The notes beneath the pieces were generated by a model. That model did not search any database, was not told the origin of the DNA, and saw nothing but the letters and a program-made list of their open reading frames with translations. This document shows positions 11,866 to 24,200 of a stretch of DNA of 64,000 bases, piece after piece. How positions within the stretch are numbered: position 1 is the first letter of the stretch; each line of letters begins with the position of its first letter. A program made the position numbers and the translations under genes. The stretch comes from Distichodus sexfasciatus (Eukaryota > Chordata > Actinopteri > Characiformes > Distichodontidae), in the NCBI GenBank assembly GCA_032718565.1, contig JAVGVS010000297.1, positions 343,685 through 407,684 on the forward strand. The letters are read 5' to 3'.

Positions 11866-14800
11866 CTGGCGGGAGACGAATGGAAACCAAAATATTTCAG
11901 AGGAAATGGTGCATTTGCTAGCGGGTTTACATATTTTAATGAATGCAAAAGGCAACAGGCCAATGCAGAAAGCTGCAACACGACTGCAAAAAGCCACAAC
12001 ACAAATGCAACGCAAAAAGCTGCAAGAGAAATGCAAAAAGGACACAAAATTTAAGCAAAATGGCCACCCGAAGATTTCTCACATGAGACAACAAAACATT
12101 TTCATGCCATTCGGATGGACAAGTAAGGAAAAGAAGAAAAGTTCCTCAATTCTCGCCTGCAGGCCTGGACTTGTCCACTTAGATCGTCGAGGCGCCCGGC
12201 CAGATCCGTCCACGCTTAACATGATCTCTTCACGCTTATCCATCTATGCATCAGTAGCACCTTCACCTTGTCCAATTTCGGTGATCAAAAGGTTGCCGGG
12301 CTTCCACCCTGCTCCTAAACTCACAGCCAACGGCATTGTGTCAGTTACATGTTATTATGATCATACCTAGCAGTCATGAGTAAATTATTTGACAAATTTT
12401 TACAAATTTTATATAGTTTTATTTTAACGCTCCATTCTCTGGGACAGATTCTGGTCTTGGTTGTGTAGGTAAAATGTGAGGATCTTGCCCAATCTCTTGC
12501 GTTAAAAATTCTTTCTTATCTGTTTCCTGACTGTATGTTGTGACTCTTAACAGCAACTTTTAGACACAAAGGAACATTTCATAAACACTATAAAATTACA
12601 ATGAAGCGTTTGGGCCGTTTCACAAAAATGACGTAAACCCCATTGTCCCCAAACATCTTCTGGTTATACTTAAACTTTGGTAAAAATAAATCCATTACAG
12701 AACGATAAAATCGCTCGAAAACTGGCAGTGATGTAGTGGAGAAAATCCTCCAACTTGCCACCAAATGATGGAAGCAACAGAAATTCAAATGGGCATGAAT
12801 CCCAAAGAGCAGAATTCGGAGTTCTGCTTTAACACACACCAGGAAATGCATCAGGAAGAATTTGAACATGGTTAAATTTTATCACCTGTAACTTTGCATC
12901 TTCAGGAAACTGAAGAACTGATATCAAGTTGCAATTATTTAACTTAATTTTTTAATAAACTAATTTCACACTCACTTCATCTTCATTTTGAATAAGCCAA
13001 TATTGCTAACAAATCCTTAACATTTAAGAAAAATCTTGGTATCTTCAGAATTTAAAGCCCCTTGGCAAACGCCAAAAGCTCAGAATCCAACGATCTTTGG
13101 CGAAGGTTTCCCAAGAGGATTCTAAATTAGAAAGAGTATCATGACTTGCAACAAACTCATGATGCAACTGTCATTGTGGAACAACTGGAAAGAGAAGAAG
13201 TAAAATTGCTCCAAAGTTAGGCAATCTAGAGTTCATAAACGTCATCTTTTCAAGCCACAAACTACTTTCGATGAGAAGTATCTTCGCTCCTCTACAAGCT
13301 CCAAGGTTTGTTAATGACTGCTACAAGCAAAGTGGATATTCCAAAATGGACATCAACTTAGGCGTGATGCTCATTTGTCAATTCCTCAGTTTGAGGATTT
13401 TTTTGACTGCACTGAAAACCCATTTAGTTTGATTTTCAAACTTATCCTGCATTAAACAAGTCTCTAAAATCTAACAGCACTTATGTTAAATACTATTACT
13501 CAACTTCATTCAAATAATTCAAGATTTTTGCTTTTCTCATACGTAATAGAGTGCAATTTTGTAACTGCTAAAACATTTCTACAGTCTATAAGATTTATTT
13601 ACGTGCAGACAACTTGGAGCATATTTGTATTAAACATAATAAACCTCTGCTTAAAGAATTATTCTGCCATATCTTGGGTGACGCTTATAGAAAATGAGTG
13701 TGAAGGTTAGTATCGCCAAAACCGCTGACAAAGTCTGCCCCAGAAAGCTATAGAATCATGTTTCACGGAGCGCATCGAACTAATAAAGACGGTAGCAACA
13801 GGCAAAAGCTTTTAAGTCTACAAGCAGTTAATTCTCAAATAAAGGCACGCAACTTTAAATAATCTATAGCATTATTATTTACCATGTTTGACGTTTCGTA
13901 CGAACTCTCCAGGTAAACGTTATGAGAAAACATGACTGCAGGTAAAGAGGATCTCATTTCATAAACAAAAAGGAATGGAAACCTGAGTCGGTTTCACGTC
14001 ACCAGTATTATGTAAGGTGGTGTGTGTGTGTTCACATGCCACAAAGCCATTATCAATGCTACATCTGACACAACAACCTGAAGTCGAAAGAATATTACAT
14101 AACGCCAAATAAAAACAAACTTTTATTTACACAACACAGACATAGTGACTGTACAAATCTCATCAGTGAAATTTGAGTGCAGAAAACAAACAAAAAAATA
14201 AAACTGAATAATAATTTATGAATCGTTATCGAGGTAAAATGTTCAATTAATCGCGATACTGATTTGATAAAAGTATCGCCAGTCTCATTTAAAACGTATT
14301 ACACTTGTTCCACTCATGATATTGAGGTGGTCAAAAAAGAATTTCCAAAAAGAATTTTACTGAACAGTATGTATATTTGTCATCGTGGTAAATAACATCA
14401 CGGTTATGACAAATTTTTTCAAAAATATTTAAATGGATCAAATTAATAATAAACGAATACAAAAATCCTGCCATTTTTAATCAACAATAGATTTAATAAA
14501 CACATTTATAGAAATGATTTTAAATATTGATTTTACTCATATATATTTACATTAAGAGGTTTGAATTCTTGGGTTATACCATTTCTATTCACTTAAAATG
14601 ACTTTTACACTCATTAGGAGTGATTGTTGTTTATATTATTACATATGAACTAGGTTTGTGCCCAAAAATGTTCAAATAAGCTATATTATGACTGTGATTA
14701 TAGTATCTACAGTTATTACTACATCTGTATGAGTGTTATATCACAATACTATTTAAGTCTATGACGTGAAGTTGCCTTTTACAAAGGATAAACGTGGTCT

Positions 14801-15354
14801 TCTACACCAATTTGCGGAACATCGAAATAATAGTGTACAAAGACATTTGTGTTATTGTGTTAAAAAATAAGTTTTAATTCGCAACTTTTGCAGCTCATTT
14901 ATAAAAACAATCTGCAAAAAACATTCCGAAGACGTGGAATCCATTAGTGCAAACAAATCCGACAAAAATGCGTCACACGACGGATTTATTTACACAATAA
15001 ACACAATATTCACGTCTCCGTGTTGTAAAACAACAAGTGTTTGTGTTTGTTAAATAGCAAAACTTGAGGTTTATTTTAAAAATGACGATTATTTATTTAA
15101 AGAAAACCGTCCAAAAAAACTAAAACAGGAACTCGATTCGAGTCGAACTGGACTCTTTATTTTTGGTTCGAAAAAGTTGTTAAACTTAAACACAAACTCC
15201 GGGACTTTACAAAACCAGCCTTTAATAAGTTAAAACCAAGATTTACTCAAGGTTTTGGTTCAGTAAGTTGTAAAAATGATTAAAGTTTCAAAGAAAGCAA
15301 CAGGGAAGTAGAAGAAACAACGCTCACCATTTTGTTCGGATCTCCAACTCCCAT
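11707..15354 (-). CDS. vamp8: vamp8-like R-SNARE (endobrevin) locus; central SNARE exon apparently degraded
   Basis: VAMP8 is a tail-anchored R-SNARE that drives late endosome, lysosome, autophagosome and secretory-granule fusion. Three pieces are visible. A candidate first exon at 15328-15354 encodes MGVGDPNKM and ends at a GTGAGC donor. A SNARE-like but frame-broken segment lies at 12153-12260. The terminal exon at 11707-11865 carries TSQKVARAYWWKNVK, a 22-residue hydrophobic anchor and ATGVIPTSAFKP before the stop. First and last exons both have phase-0 boundaries, so the missing middle exon must be phase 0-0. In mammals VAMP8 lies directly upstream of VAMP5 in the same orientation, as here. 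I am confident about the tail exon, less so about the first exon, and unsure whether the gene is functional. Confidence 0.7.
12153..12260 (-). pseudogene. Degraded R-SNARE-like exon, candidate vamp8 SNARE-motif exon
   Basis: Read on the minus strand, this GC-rich block follows the R-SNARE order VK..IM....VD..LA..LDDL...DKS, then a CTGCAGGCG end, but the pieces fall in different frames. Single-base or short gaps at several points (for example in GACGGATCTGGCCGG) would each account for a frame jump, and no GT donor follows. It sits exactly where the middle exon of vamp8 should be. The alternative is a SINE central region that resembles a SNARE motif by chance. Confidence 0.4.
13035..13140 (-). 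mobile_element. Short relic resembling a DIRS/Ngaro-type retroelement pol segment
   Basis: A minus-strand open stretch reads NLESSWETFAKDRWILSFW before a stop. The pattern W..F..D.W(I/V)L is common just upstream of the reverse transcriptase domain in DIRS-like retroelements. Nothing further of the RT can be followed, so this is at most an eroded fragment. Confidence 0.25.
15328..15354 (-). CDS. vamp8: Candidate first coding exon of vamp8
   Basis: ATG at 15354-15352 opens nine codons, MGVGDPNKM, which end exactly at a strong GTGAGC donor. R-SNARE genes usually have such a very short first coding exon. The upstream sequence (15355-15560) is mixed in composition and could be the 5' UTR and promoter. 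The link to the downstream VAMP8 tail is inferred from strand, distance and phase. Confidence 0.5.
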
Positions 15355-15599
15355 CGTTTCCACTCGGAACTTTTTCTTACTTTTACTGTTTTTGTTTAGA
15401 ATAACAGGCGAGGATTCGGCGCAAAAAGGAGAAAAAGTTTAAAAAAGCTGGCTTTCCTCAACTCTTTCCAACTCTACTTTCTTTCTTTCTTCCTCATCGG
15501 AGCGAATTCCCTGCACCACTTTTTACGCCGTAACACGTCGAGTCCGCAGGGCGCCGAGTCGAAACCAGAGTTTGAATCCTTGGAGAAGATCCTGAATCG

Positions 15600-17300
15600 G
15601 TGAATCACTTGAAATCTTCGTGAGGTTCATTCTTATATTCACATTAAAACATCTTAGGAAAACAATACATATCATTCATATATATACATCATGTATTAAT
15701 TATACCTTTTTATAAAACAGAATAATAGTGTAGTACTAGATTTAGTCTCTATACCTCTCTTCTCTTTGAGAATTTACTGTTCGTTTTTCTTTCGTTGTGC
15801 TCCTGGTTTTTCATATTCTCATTAATTACTGCATAATTAGACTACATGTTTAATTTGCAGTTGTGCGCAATTTTCTTTTATGTACAATACAGGACGTATA
15901 ATATGCTAGAAATTTAATTTTTCCCTTTTACTGAAGTCACTTTAAACAATTATTTATTATACTGTTCAGTATTATGCTCTTAAAAATTATTGCACATCCA
16001 TCAGATGCTTACTTATTTTATGTTGTGTTTGCTGATGTGGTAGAGCTGATCTCATTTATAGTGAACTTTTTTATTTTACCAATTGGTCTCCTCTGGCTGC
16101 AAATCAGAAATGTACGTCACAGAATAGTGGGTAAGACATAGTACTATAAGTGAGGAAAATGTTTTATTTACATGTTTTACCAAAAAAACGGCGTGTACAA
16201 AATTACTCATACACCTTTATATTGTATATAAATACTAGGTTAATATACTACATATATAGCTAATATAATATTTTATATATGTGAAATATAGATATATTTA
16301 AGAAAATATATGTCGCATAAATTTTGGAATATTTATTAGCTTGGATCTTTAAAAAAAAAGATCTTATAGGGAGGTTTGGGATATTTATTATATATTACCA
16401 AAAGTAATTTATTATATGTAAACATAATCAACTGCTTTCTGTTAACAACTATTTAATGGAATAGAAATAAACAGCGACTTGTAGAAAGTAAAAAGAATTC
16501 TTGAATTATTGAGCGACAGCACAGAAAGTTCCTCTATTTGACTCCCAAACGAGTCACTTTCTGAATCAAACGATTCAACACGACGCTCCGGAGCTCCAGA
16601 AAGCCTGGTTATTTATATCTATTTTATCTCCTCCAGACGAACAGGTCCAACTCGTCTGCATTCTCGTTTTTCGTACTTATTCTGTCTTCTTTTTTGACAG
16701 AACGAACACGCTGTGGTTGTGATGCGGCTTTTCATTAATAAATATATTATTTCCCCAAAATGATGGTCCGAGTTATTGTTGAGCGAGTTAATTGAGTCAC
16801 TAAACTCCTCATTAAAATGATCATTAACAACATTCACGTCGGTTCATTTACTTTAACCACGTTTAAGTCATTTCACCGAATAAAAGGCGAATATTACAGC
16901 CATTTAAATATCTAAGTTGCATTAATAACTACGGTTATTAAATGCGTTAATAATCAGGTTCGACTTCAAAACTCAAGTTTAATCACTACTTTAAAGTTTG
17001 AAATGAATTTAAATTCCACTGACTCGTTTATTTTCTGTAAGGAATCTCATTCTAAATGAATGTTGTATCTGACTCAAGATTCTTTTGACTGCTTTCCTGA
17101 ACATGACTTATGCCTAGTCTTGGACTAAGCTGCAGCACCAATGGAGATTTAGCACTAAAAGTCAAAGCAATCTAGGATCAGGCTAACTAGATCAAGAACT
17201 CAATGGTGTTGAGATGATAGTTGATACAAGTATTATTTTAGTCAATAATTTCAGTCGAGATTAAATCTCCATTGGCATCATGTTGCGGGTGTTAAAAGCA
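15600..17300. other. No gene recognised
   Basis: AT-rich sequence between the vamp8 5' end and the SINE relic. No exon or structured RNA stood out. Confidence 0.4.
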
Positions 17301-17309
17301 GGCTCAGTG

Positions 17310-17475
17310 TAGGACGCTAGCACCGTGAGGTTGTGGTTCAATCCAACCTCTGGTGTTACCAACATTAGGTCCTGAGCAAGCACCTCAACTCCTAGGTTGT
17401 TTTCAGGGAACTGTCCCTTGGAAATAGATGCAAGTTTCTGGATAAGAGCTGCCTACAATGCTGAAAGATTTGGTC
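17310..17475 (+). mobile_element. tRNA-derived SINE relic
   Basis: A degenerate B-box-like GTTGTGGTTCAATCC is followed by typical fish SINE wording (GGTCCTGAGCAAGCACC) and the tail signature TTTCTGGATAAGAGC. Only one eroded copy is present. Confidence 0.6.
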
Positions 17476-18079
17476 CAGACTAGGACTTAATCCATGAACA
17501 AGAAAGCAGGCCGTAGTAACACGTTCCCTGAACGATCCTGAGACAAATCAAAAGATAGAAATGAGAAGTTAACAGGTTTAGTTTAAAATCTCACCACAGG
17601 CTAAAATTCAAAAGAATAATATATATATATATATACACAGTACATACATAAAATATATAAAAAATGTTCTAATAAGGTTTACACTTTACGCTATTTCAAT
17701 ATTTTAGAATTCTATAAAAATTCCATGTGGCTCTTAAACACAGCCATGAAAACTCAGTAAAATTGAAAATGGCATAACTTATTGTTTCAAGGAAAGATAT
17801 TCCACACTGAAATCAGAATCTATTCAACATTTTTGGATTTTCCCCACAATTCAGACGTTAATATTTCTCGCTTTCATCAGAGACCTGTTAAACCTGAACC
17901 AGATAACATCGTAGCCACAAAGTCATGAACACAGCTCCACCCAAGTGACGTGGACATTCAGTCCCCAACCAGCTCCTAAATTCCAAAAAATACATCTCTG
18001 TCACATTTAATAACGGCTGAAGAAACATTTAGCGATCCTTTTTATTCCGAACGAGGCAAAAAACTTTTCATGAGTCACA

Positions 18080-18085
18080 TTTATT
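18080..18085 (-). terminator. Candidate poly(A) signal of the unrecognised 18-25 kb gene
   Basis: AATAAA on the minus strand, about 90 nt after the stop codon at 18173-18175. The distance is normal for a vertebrate 3' UTR. Confidence 0.45.
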
Positions 18086-18172
18086 GGTGAAAACCACAGG
18101 AGCGTAAAAGGAAAAAGTGAAAGGAAAGTGTAAGAAGATAAAACTAAAACCAAGATGGAAATATAGATGGTT

Positions 18173-18232
18173 TTATTGCCCTTGTTTAATGATGATGTCC
18201 GACATGTCGTCCACTTTGTGAAGTTCCAGGTT
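18173..18232 (-). CDS. Terminal exon of the unrecognised gene
   Basis: After a CGTCAACAG acceptor, 19 codons read NLELHKVDDMSDIIIKQGQ and end in TAA. Phase 0 matches the donor of the preceding exon at 19169. Confidence 0.55.
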   Translation of the reverse strand, partial: NLELHKVDDMSDIIIKQGQ

Positions 18233-21200
18233 CTGTTGACGAGAAAGACAAAATTACAACAAAAAATGGTTTTACAATATCAACCTGCTGCTTGGATCCC
18301 GAATCCGAGCTACATATTTCTAACAATCAGCCAAAGTGTCCTCAAGTACCTCTGGAAGTTGGGTACTTGACAAACTGGAACCTGCATCAAAAAGTAGTAA
18401 TTAAAGCCAGTTTTAGTCTTTAAAAGTTAAGGTACTTTAAGAGCCAGATGGCGAGACGTGAGCTGACCAAACTGTCCCCTACTAATTGGGTACTTGACAA
18501 CGGGACCCTGTACTGGAATTAGAACAGGAACCCATATTGAAGTCCATAACTTCCAAAGAGCCGGGTACTTGAGGGTGCAAGTATGAAAGATTTTGAGTTC
18601 CAGTTGTCAAGTACCAAACTGATGATAAAATGAATCGTCTTGAGTACTTGACAACTGAATTCGAACCGAAAACAGATTTATTCTTTATAGTGCTGGCACC
18701 AAACAGCCGTCTTAGAACCAGAGAGACAGATTTGGGGGCAGCACTGTCCACTACTGATTGGGTACTTGGAACTGCTACCTGTACTAGAACAGGAACTAAC
18801 ACTTTCATGCTTCCAAAGCCTGAACTTTAGGATTCAGGCACTTCAACTGTTTTGAAAACAGAACCAAAAAGGAGCAGCATGTCTGCTCCAGTTAAGCAAG
18901 TACCAAACTGTCAAGGTATTTTGCGGCACCCAGAAGGTCACACCCCTGTGCGGTACTAGCCTAGCAAATGGCATTAGCATTTAGGTGACAAGACAACTGG
19001 CATCGTGATCGAACATTAATTTCAACTATTGCCAAGTACTCAAATAGGGAAGAACAGAACTATCTCATGGTGGAATCAACAGACCTATGCTTTCATGCCT
19101 CTGGGTCCGTGAGCATCTGAAAGTTCTAATGCTCGCCATGTGGAACCCGCATCAGATGACGGCGTTACCTGCTCCCCTGCCTGCTCTAGTTGAGGTGTGG
19201 TGTTCTGTTGGCTGGCCTGACACGCGAGGCGAGTTTTCCCGTGACTTCTTGCAGTGATATCGACCGCAAAGAGGAAACCTTCCACCTTCTCTACACACAC
19301 AGGTGCAGAAGGGCCACGGCGCCACGGTACCGGCAGGTCGCGGCGCTGCGGCGTGGCAAGGTCTGGGTAAGGACGAGGACAGTAAACGAAGCATAAGAGG
19401 CCTAAATGAGTAGAAGGAAGCGAAATAACGGGCTATGGTATGGCGGAGAAAGCAGGAGAAAAATGATCAACCTTTAAGAGCGACGGTCAGATTGACTGAA
19501 GGATTTCTTCGCCATTGGCTATCGCTCGTTCAAGGTAAAGTACATGTTCATGTTGATCGATTAAAACGCAAGGATCGTATATAGTAATTTCAAAAATAAA
19601 ACGCAATAAAAATCACAATTCAGAGTGAAGGATGAAAGTCACTACAACTAAGACGAGAGGAGACGGAGATGACTTAAAGTGACTAAAACTAAGTCTTTGA
19701 AGGAGGGAAATAACTAAAAAGAGTTTAAAACTAAGACTAAAAGTCAGACAATGGAGGATCACAGAAACTGGGCAGTAAATGACGACATGCTTAAAAGTGC
19801 TCAAATAATCAATAAAACAGAGCGGTTGGTGTCAGTCAAGAGGCCTGCCATGCTGCTCTTCGTCTTCATGTTCATCTTCGCCGTTTTGGCGAAGCATCCT
19901 GGCGATGCTGATCTGCAGCGACAGATAACCAAATGTTTTAGGATAAAACCGCTCAGTTGCAGAACTATCCGATGACCAGCTCACGCCAAGAAGTCGGCAT
20001 TTGTGCGGTTCCGTACCAGACAGTCTCGTGAGAGGGTAGAGACGCGAACCGTTGTTTAGCGCTTCACGCCAAGCGAGCTGCCAGGGCTGCCGGGTTTTCG
20101 CTGTCGTTGCCGTCAGTTCTCCGCCTAGCTTAGAAGTCGTTATCTCACATCAAGACTGGAGACGTATATTCGTAGACTTTGTATTATTAATGCAGCAGCG
20201 ATTTGAATCTCTGATTTCTTTTTATCGACAGTTATTGTACTGACGCTGGCTCTTCACCAGCCAGTTCGGCTCTTTTCCTCCCACATCCATAACCTCGTTT
20301 CACGTATGCCTCTACAACTGCCGTTTCGCCCGTTCCTCCCCAACGTCTTCTAATTTAACATCGCCCTCATTATCTTCACTAAAATCGAGACTCATGAAGG
20401 ATGAAAAAACTGAAAACTAAAAGAATGAAGGAATAGAAACTGAGAAAAAGAAGCAAAAACTAAGACTGTGAAGGATGGAAATAACTAGAAAGAGACTAAA
20501 ACTAAGAAGATGAAGTATGAAGGTGCATAAAACTTCAAAAAGACTAAAAAGTGATTAAAACTAAGACTTAAGCTTCGATTATGAAGGATGAAAGTGACAA
20601 ACTAAGACCGTTAAAGATGGAGGTGACTAAAAAGAGACTAAAACTGATACTGAGAAGGATAAAAAGGTTCAGGTAATGTTTGTTACGATAAAAGTGACAA
20701 TGTTGTAGAAGTCAAGGACGGAAACGTCTAAAAAGCAACTAAAACTAGGACTGTGAAGAATGGAAGTGATTAAAAAGAGACGAGAAAGGACAACAGTGTC
20801 ACCCCTGAGACAATTTCTTAACGCCACAAACATTTTCAACAACGCTGGCCAGGCGGAGATGTGATCCGGATACCAGCTGGTTTTTTTCTCCGTTACTGGA
20901 TATGCCGACGCCCGGAGCTGGTGGAGGATCAAGAACGGTGCTTTGTGTTGAGAACAGCGTACCTGCAGTCCGCAGAAGGCTGGTTGCTATGCTTGTCGAA
21001 ATGGGATTTCCATTTCTCCCAGCCTCCGGATAACTCTTCCGCTGTTTTGAGCCGTGGCCAATAGTAAGAACAAGAAGGGTAATAGTTCGGCTTCTGAAAC
21101 CTAATGTGTTAACGCTATAGCGAAGTTACATCGCCTGACCACCTTCTGGCCAGTGCAAAAAAGTTGATCATTTCAGTGAGAGCGCAGTGTGTGTGTGTGT

Positions 21201-24200
21201 GTGTGTGTGTGTACATACCGTGTTGGCAGGTTTGAGGCCTAGCCAGACAGGCTAGAGGATACTGGAAGTCAAAGAGGAAGCTTGGTCTTCATCGCTGTTC
21301 AGCCACGATTTGATGTGGCTGTTTCCGGAAACGAAGAAGAAAAGAACAAGAAGAATGTCAACTTTTTGCTATAGCAGCTGCTCGTCTGGTTCATCCAAAT
21401 GATGATAAAATAACAGCAAGAATAACTACCAGAGTTGTTCATATAAAAACAGAAATGAGTAAAATCTATTAAAATACTGGCTACACGTACGTAAAAATAA
21501 GAATGTTTGACTAAAAATGACTAAATCTCAGATTATGAATGACGTGTTATCAAAGCCATAATGATGATGGACAAAAGTGACTAAAATGTTTAAAAAATGA
21601 AGAAGGGAAATGAATAAAAGTAAAATGACTAGAGGAAATGAAGGATAAAAATGACTAAAATTCAGACAAAAATTCAGGATGAAAGTCAATAAGACTAAGA
21701 CAAAGATGGAAATGATTCAAAGCAACTAAAACTAAGGGTGTGAAGGATAAAGGGAAGGGTGGAAATTATTTTACTGCAGAAGACAAACAACAGAAATGAC
21801 AAACAGTAAAGTATACAGAAGATCAAAAGGGACTAAAAGTAAGACAGTAACAGATGGAAGAGACTAGAAGGGAGTTAAAAGTGAGACTATGAAGGATGGA
21901 AGAGAGTAAACCCAGACTAAACGTGGAGGTAAAAGCAAAATACCGGCAGTGGAAGAAGAAGTTCATAACTTGCTTGAAGCTCATGACCATGGCTTTTAGG
22001 CGCCGCTTTTTCACCTCCTTTCCGCCGGTCGCTTTGCAAGAAAAACAAAAAATATCATCCGTTACCTGGGCAACGTTGGCGTGATGGCCATAAAAACTTC
22101 TTTCATTTCAATTCATTGCTAAGACGCAGACGCTGATTGCTGCTAAGGCGAACAGCAGCTTCACCAGAAAGCTGTCATGAGGACAGGACTGGAGCGTTAA
22201 CTCGACCAATTGGTACAAATCATGTATTTTTCTATAATAATAACTAAGACAAATCTTTGTAGACAATATAAGGAGCTATAACCGATAAATGTGCGATTTC
22301 AAAATGAAAGCAAGTTGCTTCAAAGCAGAAATTGATAGCGACCAAAAAAAAATAATAATTCCTTCCTAATTCAGAAGTAATGATAAATCCGCAAGATGAA
22401 TCAATTTAATGGCAATTCATGCAAATTTGTGATAAATGTGTAGAAATTTACACCTGATTCATGCAGAGTTTTGACAAGTTTGTAAAAGTTACGAAAAATT
22501 TCAACTAATCATTGACAAATACGTGCTAATTTTACAGGTACAAGAAATGATTATTTACTTATTAAATTGCAAGTCAGCAACAAATTTGTACGAAGTCACA
22601 GCAAATAGTTCTCACGGACTCTCCACTCTCCAAGTTAATACAAGCTTACAAGACGAGTGCGTAAGTGTGTAAGTGTGTAGCAGACGGAGACTGACGCTTG
22701 TGGGCGGGTTTAAAGAGCGTCAGCATCCAGGTCCTAATTCAGGCTGCCAAGTGGTGCGCGGGCTGAAGTAGGAGTACTCGCGTGGCCGATCCGATAGCTG
22801 TAGGCACATGGTGCTGATATCTGCCTTCCCAATCACCACCCCGATCCGCACAACACACAATAATATCAAGCCACACACGCTTAGCACAGAGCGAAAACCA
22901 GATACTTAATATCGGTAAACTTAGAAACTACATAAAATTTCACTTTAGCGTAGCAGTGTCGCCACCTACCGCGAACTCCTTCACAAACCTACGAGCAGTA
23001 CTGAAGCAGCCACCAAGAATAAACACTCTGAAGTCTCACCGCCCTTTGCTGGCCATGGGTCTGGCGCTCTTGCGCCATTCCAGCCGCCTCTGCACACGCG
23101 CCGCCGCTCGCGCTGGCGCAGTCGCCAGAGTCCGGCCTGGTCCCGTTTCGGCTCCAGCTCGCTAACGCCAACGCGGTTTCATTTCATTTATCTTAAATTC
23201 AGCAGGTGCTGCAGGTTGGCCTCAAAAAGGCAGGGTAGAGGTCAAAGCGTACCAGAGGACCGCCAGGCGGCCAGGAAGACAGGTTAGGTTACGTGTGTGT
23301 CGTTCGAAAGGCGAAGCAATGTTCTCCAGCAAGACGCTGTTCTTAAAGACGGTTTAAAGATTGCCCGACCTGCCCAGCGCCCACTGGCAAAGGAGAAGTC
23401 CCAGAATGCAGGGGCAGATGGTCCTGTCCTTCGTAGAGCACCCTTGCGTTTACGTAGGGCTGTCGAAGAGCAATGAACTGAAAATCACGCCACGGTCAGA
23501 CAGATTGCATTCTGGCGCTTTTACAGCCGCAACCGTGGCTGTTGAATGATTTATTCGCACGTGAGGCGGGGCGTCCTCGCAGGTGTGGGCGGCCCGGCCG
23601 GCGGGTATGGGCTTCAGCAGGGTGAGGTGGGAGGGGAACTGCAGCTGACAGCGGTGGTCTTCGCTGAACAGCACAGAGAGGAAGACGCCGTTTGTTGTTC
23701 TCATCAATCCATTTAATGCCATTCGCTGAACATGTTCACCTGTGAGGTGGGGGTCAAAGGCAAGTCAGAGGTCAGCACAACCCATACTAGGTGCGCTTAT
23801 TAAGGGTCCCGCTTCGCTACCTCAGACTTATCTCCGCCCGGAGCACAGGTTGATGTTGCTCAGGCGTTCTGCTCCACCGCTCTTTGGCCGTCAGCTGGCG
23901 CCGCCGTTGCTTTAGCCACGAGGCGGCGCGTTCGTTTCCTCGCTCACCACTTCCTCGCTGTTCGTTCCGAGCTTTGTATGGGACGGAGAAGACAGTAACG
24001 TAAATTTACGCCTTTAAGAATCCTATGTCACATGTAAAGGCATGGACTGCACCTTTAATGCACTTGTATCTCACCTTCTCTGTTTTTGGAGTCGGAGTTC
24101 AGCCCACCCAGCACCTGCAGGCGCCGGGCGTGAACTGCTGGGTCCATACTCTACCGCCAGAGATCTTGGTATGCTGGATGTTTGTAGTGTGCCGGCTGCC

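Larger units (their letters stand above)
19610..21920. repeat. Dispersed degenerate repeat, GACTAAAACTAAGAC units
   Basis: Loose tandem units of the form GAAGGATGAAAGTGACTAAA and AAGAGACTAAAACTAAGAC occur in three blocks (about 19625-19760, 20395-20790 and 21530-21910). They are separated by higher-GC stretches that contain the exon-like segments. The blocks fill the introns of the unrecognised minus-strand gene. Confidence 0.65.

Noticed and set aside
11846..12370. 174-codon + strand ORF
   Set aside because: Antisense to the vamp8 tail exon and SNARE-like segment; composition reflects the opposite strand.
12588..12869. 93-codon minus-strand ORF as a reverse-transcriptase continuation of the nearby retroelement relic
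   Set aside because: No RT motif can be found in it; kept only the short fragment at 13035-13140 as a weak call.
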